Shown piece by piece: positions 9,625-18,310 of a stretch of DNA of 64,000 nt; within the stretch, counting starts at the first letter, position 1, and every line of letters starts with the position of its first letter. The notes under the pieces are model-generated. The model was given only the letters and a program-made list of their open reading frames with translations. It was not told the DNA's origin and searched no databases. The position numbers were made by a program, and so were the translations under genes. The stretch spans positions 827,513-891,512 of the forward strand of contig NZ_JAPIVQ010000001.1 in assembly GCF_026239675.1 (NCBI RefSeq), in the 5' to 3' direction. This stretch comes from Pedobacter sp. PLR (GTDB lineage Bacteria; Bacteroidota; Bacteroidia; Sphingobacteriales; Sphingobacteriaceae).

Positions 9625-9664
9625 GTTCCAAAGTGGGGGATAATTGGCACATTATGAAATTTTC

Positions 9665-9716
9665 AGGAGTGAACTCGTACAATATACTTAGTGAAAGCGC
9701 AGTTTTAAGGAGTGAA
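9665..9716 (-). promoter_or_regulatory. Three 9-bp direct repeats with LytTR-type spacing upstream of the zinc protease
   Basis: On the minus strand, reading toward the protease, TTCACTCCT (9716-9708), TTCACTAAG (9695-9687) and TTCACTCCT (9673-9665) are separated by 12 and 13 bp. LytTR regulators such as AgrA and ComE are known to bind 9-bp direct repeats with 12-13 bp spacers. The last repeat ends 41 bp before the ATG, a reasonable place for an activator site. Binding by the regulator at 1373-2128 is inference. Confidence 0.55.
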
Positions 9717-9751
9717 ATATTTAATGTTAACTTGATATTTTGTCCTGATTA

Positions 9752-11368
9752 CTATTCAGTTAAATGTAAAACAGGCAAATAACAACTGAAGTGTTCCTCC
9801 TCAGTTCCGTAGGTAAAGCCTTGATTTCCAAAATAGGAATAAGTGCTTTTCAGGTAATTCAGACCCTGTTTTCCGGAATCTTTGACATCTGTGCGCAATT
9901 GGAGGTTATTGCTCACGACAATCGTGTTTCCCTGACTTCTGATGGTAATTTTCAGTGGTTTTTCTTTAGAAAGTATGTTGTGTTTAACGGCATTTTCGAT
10001 CAGGGTTTGTAAGCTCATGAAAGGAATTTCGCCTTCCAGCAGTCTTTCCCCGATCTGGATATCTAAAGGCTCCAGGGCATCGCCGAAACGGATCTTCAAC
10101 AGGAAGAAATACTCCTTCATGAAGCGCAATTCGTCGGCTACCGGAGCAAGGCCGCTGGGGTAAGATTCCAGCACGTAGCGGTATACTCTCGAAAGCTTGA
10201 CTACAAATGCCTTAGCGAGCTCGGTATCCTGTGCAATCAGCGCGTTAAGGGAGCTGAGGGAGTTGAAAAGAAAATGAGGGTTCACCTTTTCTTTTAATTT
10301 ACTCAGTTGCAGCATGGCATTCTCCTTTTCATGGGTCTCTGCCAGAAGTTTCAATTCCTGTTTTTCCATGGACAATTCCTGACGGTTGATCTCAACTTCT
10401 CTGCGCAGCATAAACTCTTTCTGCCATTTTCGCTGGTAGATCCAGATCAGCCCTAAGATGATCGTGACAGATATCAGACCCATATAAATAGAATAGGCTC
10501 TGATATCCTCGAAATCCTCCTCTAATACAATAACCGGAACATCGACGATAATGGTCCAGTTCAAGCCATTGATCACATTGGGAATATAATATCTGGTAAC
10601 GGGCATACCTAAATAATCGGATTCCACCAATTCATGCTTTGTCTTTCCATAAGGATGGATCTGATTGAAGAGGGTATCCTGTTTAGGATGAAATAATTGC
10701 TGACCGATTTGCTTTTCATTAGGACTGGTGATACAAATGCCATTTTCATCGACAATTAAGGCATAAGACTGCCCTTTCACATCCACAGAAGCAAAAGCAC
10801 GCTGCAATTCCTGCAGGTCAACATCCAAACCGGTTAACAGGCGGCCTCTATCCGATTCTACCGTATTGCTGGCGGTTAACAAATGTAAAGCAGGAGAAAC
10901 CTGAGTTTGTGATCCTCTCACATTACTGGTATCATTGGCCAGAAATTGTTGCTTTGCCCAGGCTCTTACATAAAGAGGCATTGGTACTTTCTGAAAAGAA
11001 GCAGAATTACGAATGAGATATACAAAAGAAGTATCTTTTCCCTTGATGATGGCATACCATGCTTTTTTCACTTTTTCGTCCGACAATAATACGGTCCCCA
11101 GGGTCTGCATTAAGCTCTCCTCGCTGATGTCTTTTCTTAATTCAGGAAAAAGTGTGGCGGCCACTTGCGTGCCTTTTAGGATGTTACCGAACTCATACTG
11201 ATAAACCAGTACTTTTTGACGGTACACATTTGTGCCTGCAAAATCAGCGATAGTATTGATCCGTTTCTCCAGAAAACGACCAGTAAAAAAGGTAACGCCA
11301 GCGATACACAGAAAGACTGCGAGACCGATAACTATCAGATATTTTGGAGTTTGCAACACGAGCTTCAT
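9752..11368 (-). CDS. LytS-type sensor histidine kinase with extracytoplasmic sensor domain
   Basis: 538 residues. Transmembrane helix 1 at about residues 12-30 (IVIGLAVFLCIAGVTFF), a 250-residue extracytoplasmic region with Cache-like features (YALIVDENGICITSPN), helix 2 around residues 292-312 (IYMGLISVTIILGLIWIY), a coiled coil, then a His_kinase domain with H365 in NPHFLFN and an ATPase domain starting LQTLIENAVKHN. This domain order is that of LytS/YehU kinases, which pair with LytTR regulators; the only one in view is at 1373-2128. The GTG at 11410 would put the start upstream of the promoter element, so the ATG at 11368 is chosen. It is followed by a 127-bp gap before the zinc protease, which has its own candidate control sites. 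Confidence 0.9.
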   Translation of the reverse strand: MKLVLQTPKYLIVIGLAVFLCIAGVTFFTGRFLEKRINTIADFAGTNVYRQKVLVYQYEFGNILKGTQVAATLFPELRKDISEESLMQTLGTVLLSDEKVKKAWYAIIKGKDTSFVYLIRNSASFQKVPMPLYVRAWAKQQFLANDTSNVRGSQTQVSPALHLLTASNTVESDRGRLLTGLDVDLQELQRAFASVDVKGQSYALIVDENGICITSPNEKQIGQQLFHPKQDTLFNQIHPYGKTKHELVESDYLGMPVTRYYIPNVINGLNWTIIVDVPVIVLEEDFEDIRAYSIYMGLISVTIILGLIWIYQRKWQKEFMLRREVEINRQELSMEKQELKLLAETHEKENAMLQLSKLKEKVNPHFLFNSLSSLNALIAQDTELAKAFVVKLSRVYRYVLESYPSGLAPVADELRFMKEYFFLLKIRFGDALEPLDIQIGERLLEGEIPFMSLQTLIENAVKHNILSKEKPLKITIRSQGNTIVVSNNLQLRTDVKDSGKQGLNYLKSTYSYFGNQGFTYGTEEEHFSCYLPVLHLTE

Positions 11369-11373
11369 TGCTG

Positions 11374-11381
11374 CAAAGATA
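11374..11381 (-). promoter_or_regulatory. TAnnTTTG -7 element of the histidine kinase gene
   Basis: Reads TATCTTTG on the minus strand and ends only 5 nt before the ATG at 11368, so the mRNA may be leaderless or nearly so. Confidence 0.55.
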
Positions 11382-11398
11382 GGAAAAGAGAAATGATT

Positions 11399-11430
11399 CC
11401 GGATTAACACAAACGTTTGCGCTAATCCGG
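11399..11430. promoter_or_regulatory. Nested palindrome with LacI-type core upstream of the kinase gene
   Basis: Outer arms CCGGATTA (11399-11406) and TAATCCGG (11423-11430) enclose CAAACGTTTG (11410-11419), a perfect 10-bp palindrome. The 14 bp at 11408-11421 differ by one base from CGCAAACGTTTGCG, the look of a LacI/GalR-family operator. The core is centred about 45 bp upstream of the predicted kinase transcription start and lies 43-57 bp past the stop of the GH109-like gene, where the outer arms could also act as a weak terminator. Confidence 0.5.
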
Positions 11431-11464
11431 AGTAATCATTATGATATGTTAATGACGATAAATT

Positions 11465-12898
11465 TTACTTCGCTTCTCTGACTTTAGTGTTACCACCACC
11501 GTCTAAAGTAAGGTTTACCGGCTTGTTAGTCGTCCAGTTACCTCTTGTGAAATCAGGAATATCAATGCTGGTTGATCTTTTCGATACTGATTTCTTACTC
11601 AAAGGAACAATACAACTCCATGCTGCAGCATCGTATACGTCCTGATCTAATGGTAAACCATTACGCAGGCAATCGATTAATCTCCAGTCCATCATGAAGT
11701 CCATTCCGCCGTGTCCGCCTACTTTCTTAGCGATTTCACCAACGTGTTTGATCAATGGCGGGGTATAAGTATCGTATAATTTTTTCAGTTCCGCATCTTT
11801 GACAAATTCATGTCCGAAAGCAATACGTTCTGGTTCAGGGTATTTACTGGCGAAAGCTTTCGTTCCACTCAATACGTGAATTCTTGAATATGGACGCGGA
11901 GAAGTTACATCATGTTGTAACATCATCGTTTTTCCTTTATTGGTTCTGATGGTCGTGGTATTCATGTTACCTCTGAAGTTCTTCCCTACAAACTGATTGT
12001 AGAAAGCGTCTTTTTCAGCTCTCTTTTTTGCTTCTTCGCCCATCATGAAATCATTAGAAGACATAGACACTAAATAGTCCATTTTATCACCTCTGTTGAT
12101 GTTCATACACTGTGCAATCGGCCCTAAACCATGTGTCGGGTAAACGTTTCCATTGTAATCAATGTTTTCTTTTAGTCTCCACATGTCTTCATAACCCTTC
12201 TTGCTGAAGTTTAAATCTAACAAGTCGTGGATATAAGCACCTTCTGCATGAATCAATTCGCCGAACATGCCCTGACGAACCATGTTTAAGGTTAACATTT
12301 CGAAGAAATCATAACAGCAGTTTTCCAGCATCATACAATGCTTACGGGTACGCTCAGAAGTTTCTACCAACTGCCAGCATTCGTCAATGGTTAGCGCTGC
12401 TGCTACCTCTGTTGCGGCATGTTTGCCGTGTTCCATTGCAAAAACTGCCATTGGGGTATGTAAATGCCATGGGGTACAGATATAAACAAGATCAAGGTCT
12501 TCTTTCTCAATCATTTCCTTCCAGCCGTTTTCACCTGAATATTCTTTTGCTTTTGGCAAGCCTTTTTTCTCCAGTATTTTTTGTGCTGCCGAAGCTCTTT
12601 CCGGAAGTTTATCGCATAGTGCTTTAATTTCTACACCTTCAATAAAAGACATTCTTCCTACTGCACCAGGACCACGCATGCCCAATCCGATGAAACCGAT
12701 CTTTACTTTATCGATTTTCGGTGCAGCGTACCCTGACATGTTAAATCTTGCGCCACTGGTAATTGGGTAAAGCGAAGGAGTTTCATTGGATAGGATTTCA
12801 GCTGATGCAGGTGATTTTGCAAATGCAGGTAAGCCCATTGCTACCGCGCTGGAGCCAATAGCTAGTTGTTGTAAAAACTTTCTACGGTTAGGTTTCAT
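11465..12898 (-). CDS. Gfo/Idh/MocA-fold protein, probable GH109 glycosidase, Tat-exported
   Basis: 477 residues. Twin-arginine signal (PNRRKFLQQLAIGSSAVAMG...AFA). After residue 60 comes a Rossmann NAD-binding motif (KIGFIGLGMRGPGA), then CTPWHLHTPMAVFAMEHGKHAATEV as in Gfo/Idh/MocA oxidoreductases. GNVYPTHGLGPIAQCMNINRGD is characteristic of family GH109, whose known members are alpha-N-acetylgalactosaminidases that keep NAD bound and use a redox-assisted elimination mechanism. Length fits that family (about 440-480 aa). The GH95 gene upstream suggests joint attack on fucosylated, GalNAc-containing glycans. A LacI-like palindrome lies about 130 bp upstream of its ATG. The long leader has several AACCAA repeats and few G residues, so it is probably unstructured. 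An ordinary oxidoreductase remains possible. Confidence 0.8.
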   Translation of the reverse strand: MKPNRRKFLQQLAIGSSAVAMGLPAFAKSPASAEILSNETPSLYPITSGARFNMSGYAAPKIDKVKIGFIGLGMRGPGAVGRMSFIEGVEIKALCDKLPERASAAQKILEKKGLPKAKEYSGENGWKEMIEKEDLDLVYICTPWHLHTPMAVFAMEHGKHAATEVAAALTIDECWQLVETSERTRKHCMMLENCCYDFFEMLTLNMVRQGMFGELIHAEGAYIHDLLDLNFSKKGYEDMWRLKENIDYNGNVYPTHGLGPIAQCMNINRGDKMDYLVSMSSNDFMMGEEAKKRAEKDAFYNQFVGKNFRGNMNTTTIRTNKGKTMMLQHDVTSPRPYSRIHVLSGTKAFASKYPEPERIAFGHEFVKDAELKKLYDTYTPPLIKHVGEIAKKVGGHGGMDFMMDWRLIDCLRNGLPLDQDVYDAAAWSCIVPLSKKSVSKRSTSIDIPDFTRGNWTTNKPVNLTLDGGGNTKVREAK

Positions 12899-13025
12899 TT
12901 GTGGTTGGTTTATGTTGGTTGTATTTTGTATTGGTTGTATGCAGGGTTGATATTGGTTATAAACAACCTCCTACCCTGTTTAACGAATATAATGATTGTG
13001 TTTATTTTTTGATGCTGTTAATCTT

Positions 13026-13040
13026 GCGCAAACGCTTGCG
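13026..13040. promoter_or_regulatory. LacI-type palindrome upstream of the GH109-like gene
   Basis: Contains CGCAAACGCTTGCG (13027-13040), one base from the perfect palindrome CGCAAACGTTTGCG that also fits the site at 11408-11421. It lies about 130 bp upstream of the ATG at 12898, next to the terminator of the GH95 gene. Confidence 0.5.
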
Positions 13041-13061
13041 TAAAAGTAAATTGTAAATAAA

Positions 13062-13093
13062 AATCACTCCGGAATGGTTATTCCGGAGTGATT
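13062..13093 (-). terminator. Rho-independent terminator after the GH95 gene
   Basis: 13-bp perfect stem (AATCACTCCGGAA with its complement) around TGGTTA, with A/T flanks that give T-runs on both strands. It lies about 100 bp past the GH95 stop codon. Confidence 0.8.
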
Positions 13094-13189
13094 TTTTATT
13101 GTTGTTTCAATGTGTGTTCAAGAACCTTTACCAGCTATTTTAATTAACTGATGACGCGTTGATTCCGTTGCTCTTCCGGCGACTGTTTA

Positions 13190-15649
13190 CTATGCTTTTT
13201 CGAAGCTATAATTCGCTCCTTTAAGCGCTTTAAAGCTAACTACTCCTTGTTTTTCAGTAGTTCGGGCAATGACTTTACCTTGCTTGTCTTTAATCAACAT
13301 ATTTGCTGGTAAATCAATCTTGCAATCGCCCCCATTTAATGCCAGTACATTTCCTTTTTTCAAGGCTCCGTTTTCCCAGTCGAAATCAACTACAAAAGCA
13401 TTTCTTGCACGCATTCCTTTGATAGAGCCGTCTTTCCAGTCTTTATCAGAAGGCAATGCAGGCAGCAACCGGATCACGTTATCATTACCATGACTTTGCA
13501 TCAGCATTTCTGCAATCCCGGAAGTACCACCGAAGTTTCCATCAATCTGGAAAGGCGGGTGTGCACAGAACAAGTTCGGATACGTTCCACCAGAGTGCAT
13601 GTTTAATTTTCTTGAAGGATCTACCAGGGTCACCAACTGTTTGAACAGTTTTAAGGCATGATCTCCATCTCCTAGTCGCGCCCAATGGTTAATTTTCCAT
13701 GCTTTCGACCATCCGGTTCCACCATCACCTCTTTGAATCAGACTTTCGCGTGCTGCTTTAGCCAGCTCCGGACTGTCCCATGGGGTAATTTCTTCATAAG
13801 GATGTAAACCATAAAGTTGAGATACATGGCGGTGTGTTGGTTCTGCATCTTTCCAGTCCTCCAACCATTCATTGATGTCACCAGCAGCCCCAATTTGATT
13901 GGGTGCCAGGCGTTTCCTGATCGCTGATAATTCTTTAGCCCATTCCTGGTCTTTTCCTAAAATCTTTGCTGCTTCAATGCTATAACCAAAAATCTCCCTG
14001 CAAATCTGCATGTCCATTGTTGGTCCCATTGCCGATTGTCCTTTAAAGCCATCTGGCATAATATAGGTGTTTTCCGGCGAATTTGAAGGTGCTGTAACCA
14101 ACCATTTATGTTTCGGTTCTTCAATCAGAATTGCCGAAAGGAAAGTGGCTGCTTCTTTAAATACAGGATAATATTTTGCTAAGAATGCTTTATCGTTAGT
14201 GAATTTATAGTGCTCCCAAAGGTGTTCGCATAACCAGGCGCCACCGGTTAAAGTAGAGCCCCATTCTGCACCCTCTCCAGGAGAAGTGTATCCCCATGGG
14301 TTCGCGATTACGTGTGCTACCCAACCTGGTGCATTGTAATATGCTTTTGCAGTTTTTGATCCTGGTTTCACCAGACCTGCAATAAATTGGTGTAAAGGAG
14401 CTGCAAGATCACCTAAACCAGTCGGTTCTGCCAGCCAGTAGTTCATCTGAATGTTAATGTTCAAATGATAATCTCCGTTCCATGGTGTTTGGTATTCTTC
14501 CGCCCAGAGTCCTTGTAAATTTGCAGGTAAACTGCCTTGCTGAGAAGAAGAAATCAACAGGTAACGACCGAAATTATAATACAAAACCGGAAACTGAGGG
14601 TCCGGCAACTGTTTAGCATAACGCTCCATACGTTCCGGAGTACTTAAAGCGGCAACTTCCGAAGGTGCTCCTTTTAGTGAAAACCTGTTTCTGTTGAAGA
14701 AGCTACCGAAAGCAGCAAGGTGTGCTTTTTCAATTTGTAGCGGACTTAAATTACCTGCTTTCATCAGGTTGTTTTTCACCGTAGCTACGGGATCTGCTCC
14801 ACGCTTATTGTAATCGGCTACGTTATAATCTGTGGCGGCAGTCCAGCGTAAAATAACCTCGTCTGCATTGATCACCTCTATTTCATTTCCTTTGACAATC
14901 TTTTGTCCGCCTTTAGCCTGAACCTGCAAGCCCGCAGCGAAACGAAGTCCGGCTTCTTTGCCGTTTGGCAGCTGCCCGTTCATCATCAACATCTGCCCTT
15001 CCGCTTTCACCGTAGCATTTTCTTTTCTATTGATAGTAGTGCTGAAACTAATCTTTCCCTTTTCCGAAGCGCTGATTTTAATCATCATCACATTCCCGGG
15101 AATACTAACCAGGGCTTCCTGAGTATAACTTACGCCGTTACGTTTCCATTTTGTAGTAGCAATCGCCTTTTCCAGATTCAATATCCGACTGTAGCCGGTA
15201 TAGGCAGCAGTAGTATCTTTCCAGTTGATCAACAGGTCTCCCATGGTCTGGTAGGCGCCATAAGGGGCATCTTTCCCGGCCCCATTCGCGGAACCTGCTC
15301 CTTTTGACACAAACTGCTTTTGTAACAGCTCCTGCGCTTCTTTATTCTGACCTTTCAACAGATAGTCCTGAATAGGTTTCAGGTATTGATGGGCATTTTC
15401 CCTATCAGCATCCTGTACCCCACCCGACCATAATGTGATCTCATTCAGGGTAATTTTATCTTTATTCGGGTTTCCGCCAATCAATGCACCGATACGTCCA
15501 TTCCCTAATGGCAGGGCCTCCTGGAAGGTAGCTGCTGGTTTCTTGAAGTAAATAGTGACGTCAGAAGATTGTGCGAAAGCCCCTGTGCTGAGCGCAAGAA
15601 GAAAGGTGTTGCCCAGAGCAACGAAGAAAATATTCCGGTAAAGCTTCAT
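13190..15649 (-). CDS. GH95 alpha-L-fucosidase-type glycoside hydrolase, secreted
   Basis: 819 residues. Signal peptide to about residue 27 (LALSTGAFAQ). The N-terminal beta-sandwich opens with LPLGNGRIGALIGGN and ITLNEITLWSGG, the GH95 entry motif. The (alpha/alpha)6 barrel contains GSLPANLQGLWAE and the H395-L-N397-I-N399-I-Q-M-N403-Y-W405 segment, then SNSPENTY and RDGGTGWSKAWKINHWARLGDGDHA. Known GH95 enzymes release alpha-1,2-linked fucose or galactose with inversion. Length matches the family. Located in the periplasm or outer envelope. A terminator follows, and the GH109-like gene is next downstream. Confidence 0.92.
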   Translation of the reverse strand: MKLYRNIFFVALGNTFLLALSTGAFAQSSDVTIYFKKPAATFQEALPLGNGRIGALIGGNPNKDKITLNEITLWSGGVQDADRENAHQYLKPIQDYLLKGQNKEAQELLQKQFVSKGAGSANGAGKDAPYGAYQTMGDLLINWKDTTAAYTGYSRILNLEKAIATTKWKRNGVSYTQEALVSIPGNVMMIKISASEKGKISFSTTINRKENATVKAEGQMLMMNGQLPNGKEAGLRFAAGLQVQAKGGQKIVKGNEIEVINADEVILRWTAATDYNVADYNKRGADPVATVKNNLMKAGNLSPLQIEKAHLAAFGSFFNRNRFSLKGAPSEVAALSTPERMERYAKQLPDPQFPVLYYNFGRYLLISSSQQGSLPANLQGLWAEEYQTPWNGDYHLNINIQMNYWLAEPTGLGDLAAPLHQFIAGLVKPGSKTAKAYYNAPGWVAHVIANPWGYTSPGEGAEWGSTLTGGAWLCEHLWEHYKFTNDKAFLAKYYPVFKEAATFLSAILIEEPKHKWLVTAPSNSPENTYIMPDGFKGQSAMGPTMDMQICREIFGYSIEAAKILGKDQEWAKELSAIRKRLAPNQIGAAGDINEWLEDWKDAEPTHRHVSQLYGLHPYEEITPWDSPELAKAARESLIQRGDGGTGWSKAWKINHWARLGDGDHALKLFKQLVTLVDPSRKLNMHSGGTYPNLFCAHPPFQIDGNFGGTSGIAEMLMQSHGNDNVIRLLPALPSDKDWKDGSIKGMRARNAFVVDFDWENGALKKGNVLALNGGDCKIDLPANMLIKDKQGKVIARTTEKQGVVSFKALKGANYSFEKA

Positions 15650-15905
15650 TTTGTTTATTGGTTTCAGGTGTGTTACCCAAAGAACGTCACATTTACCGAA
15701 AATAAACTGAGTTTTTCTGTCTAATTATTAAGGTATTTTGGCAACCAGTTCAATTCATCAGCATGGCTTTAACCGGCCTGAATATTCCATAAATTTCATT
15801 TAAATACGAAAAAGCAATACTCAGATTAATTTAATAAAAAATAATTACCGTAAAAGTTGTTGTTTAAATTTTAAATGTAGTAGTTAGACCAGAGCCCAAT
15901 GGTAT

Positions 15906-16751
15906 ATGACTGATCCTGCTACATTGCCCATCTTCTTAAATCCACTGACCGATTTTGGTTTTAAACATCTATTTGGTGCAGAAACAAATAAGGACCTGTT
16001 GATTTCCTTTCTTAATGCTATTTTTAAAGGTGAAAAGACAATTATAGACATTCAGTATAGTACTACAGAATATGCGGGAAACCTAAAAATATTAAAAAAG
16101 GTGTTTTTTGATGTGACCTGTACCGCGGCTGATGGGGAGCAGTTTATCATTGATAATGCAGCAGAAAAAACAAGCGCTTTTCAGAGAGCGGTGTATTTTC
16201 TACTTGTCGAGATTGATCAACGAACAGATTTCAGTTTTAAACACCTGGCAGGAACCGCTTAAGGAAGCTTACCTCGTTGCTGTGCTGGATTTTAAAATTA
16301 CCGATAGCGAACCTGAGACCTACCTCCAGGACATCGCATTAATCAATAAAGTTAGCGGAAAGCTATTCTACCCAAGGCTTGGCTTTAAATTCCTTGAATT
16401 ACCAGGCTTTAATAAGAAAGAAGAAGAATTAGAGACAGATTTAGATAAATGGTTATACACCCTAAAAATATGAGCACACTAACACAAATACCTGTAAGCT
16501 TCCAGGAGGGAGTTTTCTTTAAGTTTTTTAAACTGGCAGAATTTAATAACCTGTCAAAAGCAGATCGGGAGATCTACGTATCTAATTGGAAAACCTACTC
16601 GGATTATGTAAATACTATAGATTTTGCCAGAGTAGAAGGGAAAATGGAAAACATGATACATATTGCGAAAAACCTGAAGCACATGGGATTCCTCACAGAT
16701 CAAATTTTTGCAATAACTGAGCTTCCGGTTTCAGAAATTGAAAAACTGTAA
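15906..16751 (+). pseudogene. Rpn/PD-(D/E)XK nuclease family transposase, two compensating frameshifts
   Basis: Three overlapping reading frames together give the usual about 280-residue protein of this family. Frame one (from 15906) has LNPLTDFGFKHLFGAETNKDLLISFLNA, the family start, through GEQFII. An extra base near 16153-16158 moves the match to the next frame (MQQKKQALFRERCIFYLSRLI, then LKEAYLVAVLDFKI and LELPGFNKKEEELETDLDKWLYTLK). A lost base in the A-run near 16463-16467 returns it to the first frame (NMSTLTQIPVSF ... VEGKMENMIHIAKNL). No stop codon interrupts any segment, so the damage is recent or a sequencing error. Known members are recombination-promoting nucleases, usually present in many copies. 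The first frame alone encodes 118 residues and the nuclease core would be lost. Confidence 0.8.
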
Positions 16752-16790
16752 TTTTGTATAAAAAAAATCCAAAAGACTAATCCTACCTTC

Positions 16791-16831
16791 AAATAAAAGC
16801 CGTTCTTCTTTACGAAAAGCGACTTTTATTT
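16791..16831. terminator. Bidirectional terminator between convergent genes
   Basis: 12-bp arms AAATAAAAGCCG and CGACTTTTATTT with one mismatch, loop of 17 nt. A-rich and T-rich flanks serve both the Rpn-type pseudogene and the leftward gene at 16852. Confidence 0.55.
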
Positions 16832-16851
16832 GTAGTGATAAATGATGGGAT

Positions 16852-18108
16852 TTAATCAGATTGAGACACCTGTTTGCTGAAATATGGGGCATCTGCCAGG
16901 TACTGTAAAATAGACTCAGCATCTTTATCTACAACCTGGTTGATGGTAAATTCTTTAAGATGTCCTAATTTCAACAGAGATCCGCAGCCAGCATCTTTAA
17001 ATAACTTGCTTAGTTTTTCATTTTGGTCAATATGATAAGAGTTGAAAGCGGGAAGGCTATCGATTTCCAGATACTTTTTATCCTCTTTAACGATACTTAA
17101 AAGACGTCCAAGTTTTTCACCTTCAAACGTATCGTTGTTGGTTAAAAACAAGAAAGTATGGATCATCAGTTTGCTGCCATGCAATTTCACGACAAGATAC
17201 CCGACTTTCAGACCAGCGACAAGGAAATCAACATGACTTACGTCTCCCCTCCATCGATGAGAGATTTCTGGTTGTAAAAAGGTGAGCAACAATATTTGAT
17301 GCATGATTCCTGGAGTGATATTGATTCTTTCCTGTAGCCTGTCGAGTGCATGAGTACTGATGTATATTTCCAGCGGAATATCGAGACCTGTAGTCTTGAA
17401 CCCAAGTAGAGAAGCCTTGACATTAAAATGCTCCCAGTTGAATTCAGGTGATGGCCAACCCAGGCGTATAGCATTTCGCATACCTTTCGTTGTTTCTACC
17501 TTTTCTTTCTTTGGTTTAAAGGTGTGAATCAGGATATCATTATCCGGATTAAATTTCGCAAAATAGGGAGTCAGCCCAAGATCAGTCCTATAAATATGGT
17601 CATTGAAATCACTCAATAATGTACAGATATCGGTAACCATATCTATTAGCATTTCTTGCAAATCATGATGAAAGGGACTATCGTGTGAACCGAACAAAAA
17701 ATGTCTTTTAATTTCTTCCATTTCAGGATCACCATATGTTTCCATATCACCAATGCTATCGGTTAAGGTGATCCCTTCTGAGAGATACCAGGAAAGCAGG
17801 ACTTTATTACCGTTAGGAAGCGTAAGTTCTACACCATCAATAAATTGAAGCAATAGTTTATTAAACTGAATGACCTTGATCTTGTCGATCCCTGAGCCTG
17901 GCGCAGCTTTTGCTTTTAGCACCGGGTACCGACATTCATAAAGTTTTCCCAGAAAAACATCAGGGAGTTTTTGCAGGAGTATATCACCTCCGATCAGCAC
18001 GATTATTTTCCTGGTTCGATCCAAAAACCTTTCTTTCAAAGCCTTGCGCTGCTGCTCAATATTAGCAGCAGACTTAATTGCCGCCTGCTTCTTTTTCTTC
18101 CTGTCCAT
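16852..18108 (-). CDS. Orphan protein of unknown function
   Basis: 418 residues from the ATG at 18108; a longer frame from a TTG at 18177 is less likely. Not recognised. The N-terminus is very basic (MDRKKKKQAAIKSA) with a predicted helix to about residue 35, no signal peptide, so probably cytoplasmic. Residues about 130-185 are acidic and rich in helices. Around residue 255 is ISTHALDRLQERINITPG, similar in style to the HAxxRxxER motif in small RelE-like and DUF4258 proteins, followed by a beta-rich stretch (HVDFLVAGLKVGYLVVKLHGSKLMIHTFLFLT). That resemblance is too weak for a call. It stands alone between a decayed nuclease gene and a glycosidase gene. Confidence 0.65.
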   Translation of the reverse strand: MDRKKKKQAAIKSAANIEQQRKALKERFLDRTRKIIVLIGGDILLQKLPDVFLGKLYECRYPVLKAKAAPGSGIDKIKVIQFNKLLLQFIDGVELTLPNGNKVLLSWYLSEGITLTDSIGDMETYGDPEMEEIKRHFLFGSHDSPFHHDLQEMLIDMVTDICTLLSDFNDHIYRTDLGLTPYFAKFNPDNDILIHTFKPKKEKVETTKGMRNAIRLGWPSPEFNWEHFNVKASLLGFKTTGLDIPLEIYISTHALDRLQERINITPGIMHQILLLTFLQPEISHRWRGDVSHVDFLVAGLKVGYLVVKLHGSKLMIHTFLFLTNNDTFEGEKLGRLLSIVKEDKKYLEIDSLPAFNSYHIDQNEKLSKLFKDAGCGSLLKLGHLKEFTINQVVDKDAESILQYLADAPYFSKQVSQSD

Positions 18109-18310
18109 GCTAACTTTATTTGGTACTGGCCAATTCGAAATAACAGCTCCTGAGATTCTAAAGAAATCAGTACGCAAACATTATTGTGAATCAGCCCTAT
18201 ATATTTTTATTTGTGTTAAGCGTATCCATGCCCGCGCTAACTGATTTTAACTCCATTCAAATATACAACCTTATAGCAGAAGGAGATTGCCATATTCGGC
18301 TTGCAAAAAA

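Noticed and set aside
11368..11410. GTG-initiated extension of the histidine kinase
   Set aside because: It starts upstream of the predicted -7 element and adds no typical sequence; ATG at 11368 is followed directly by the first membrane helix.
12905..12958. Four TTGGTT repeats upstream of the GH109-like gene as regulator sites
   Set aside because: Spacing is irregular (10, 16, 22 bp) and the stretch is a low-complexity, G-poor leader; similar TGTGGT runs occur before other SusC genes.
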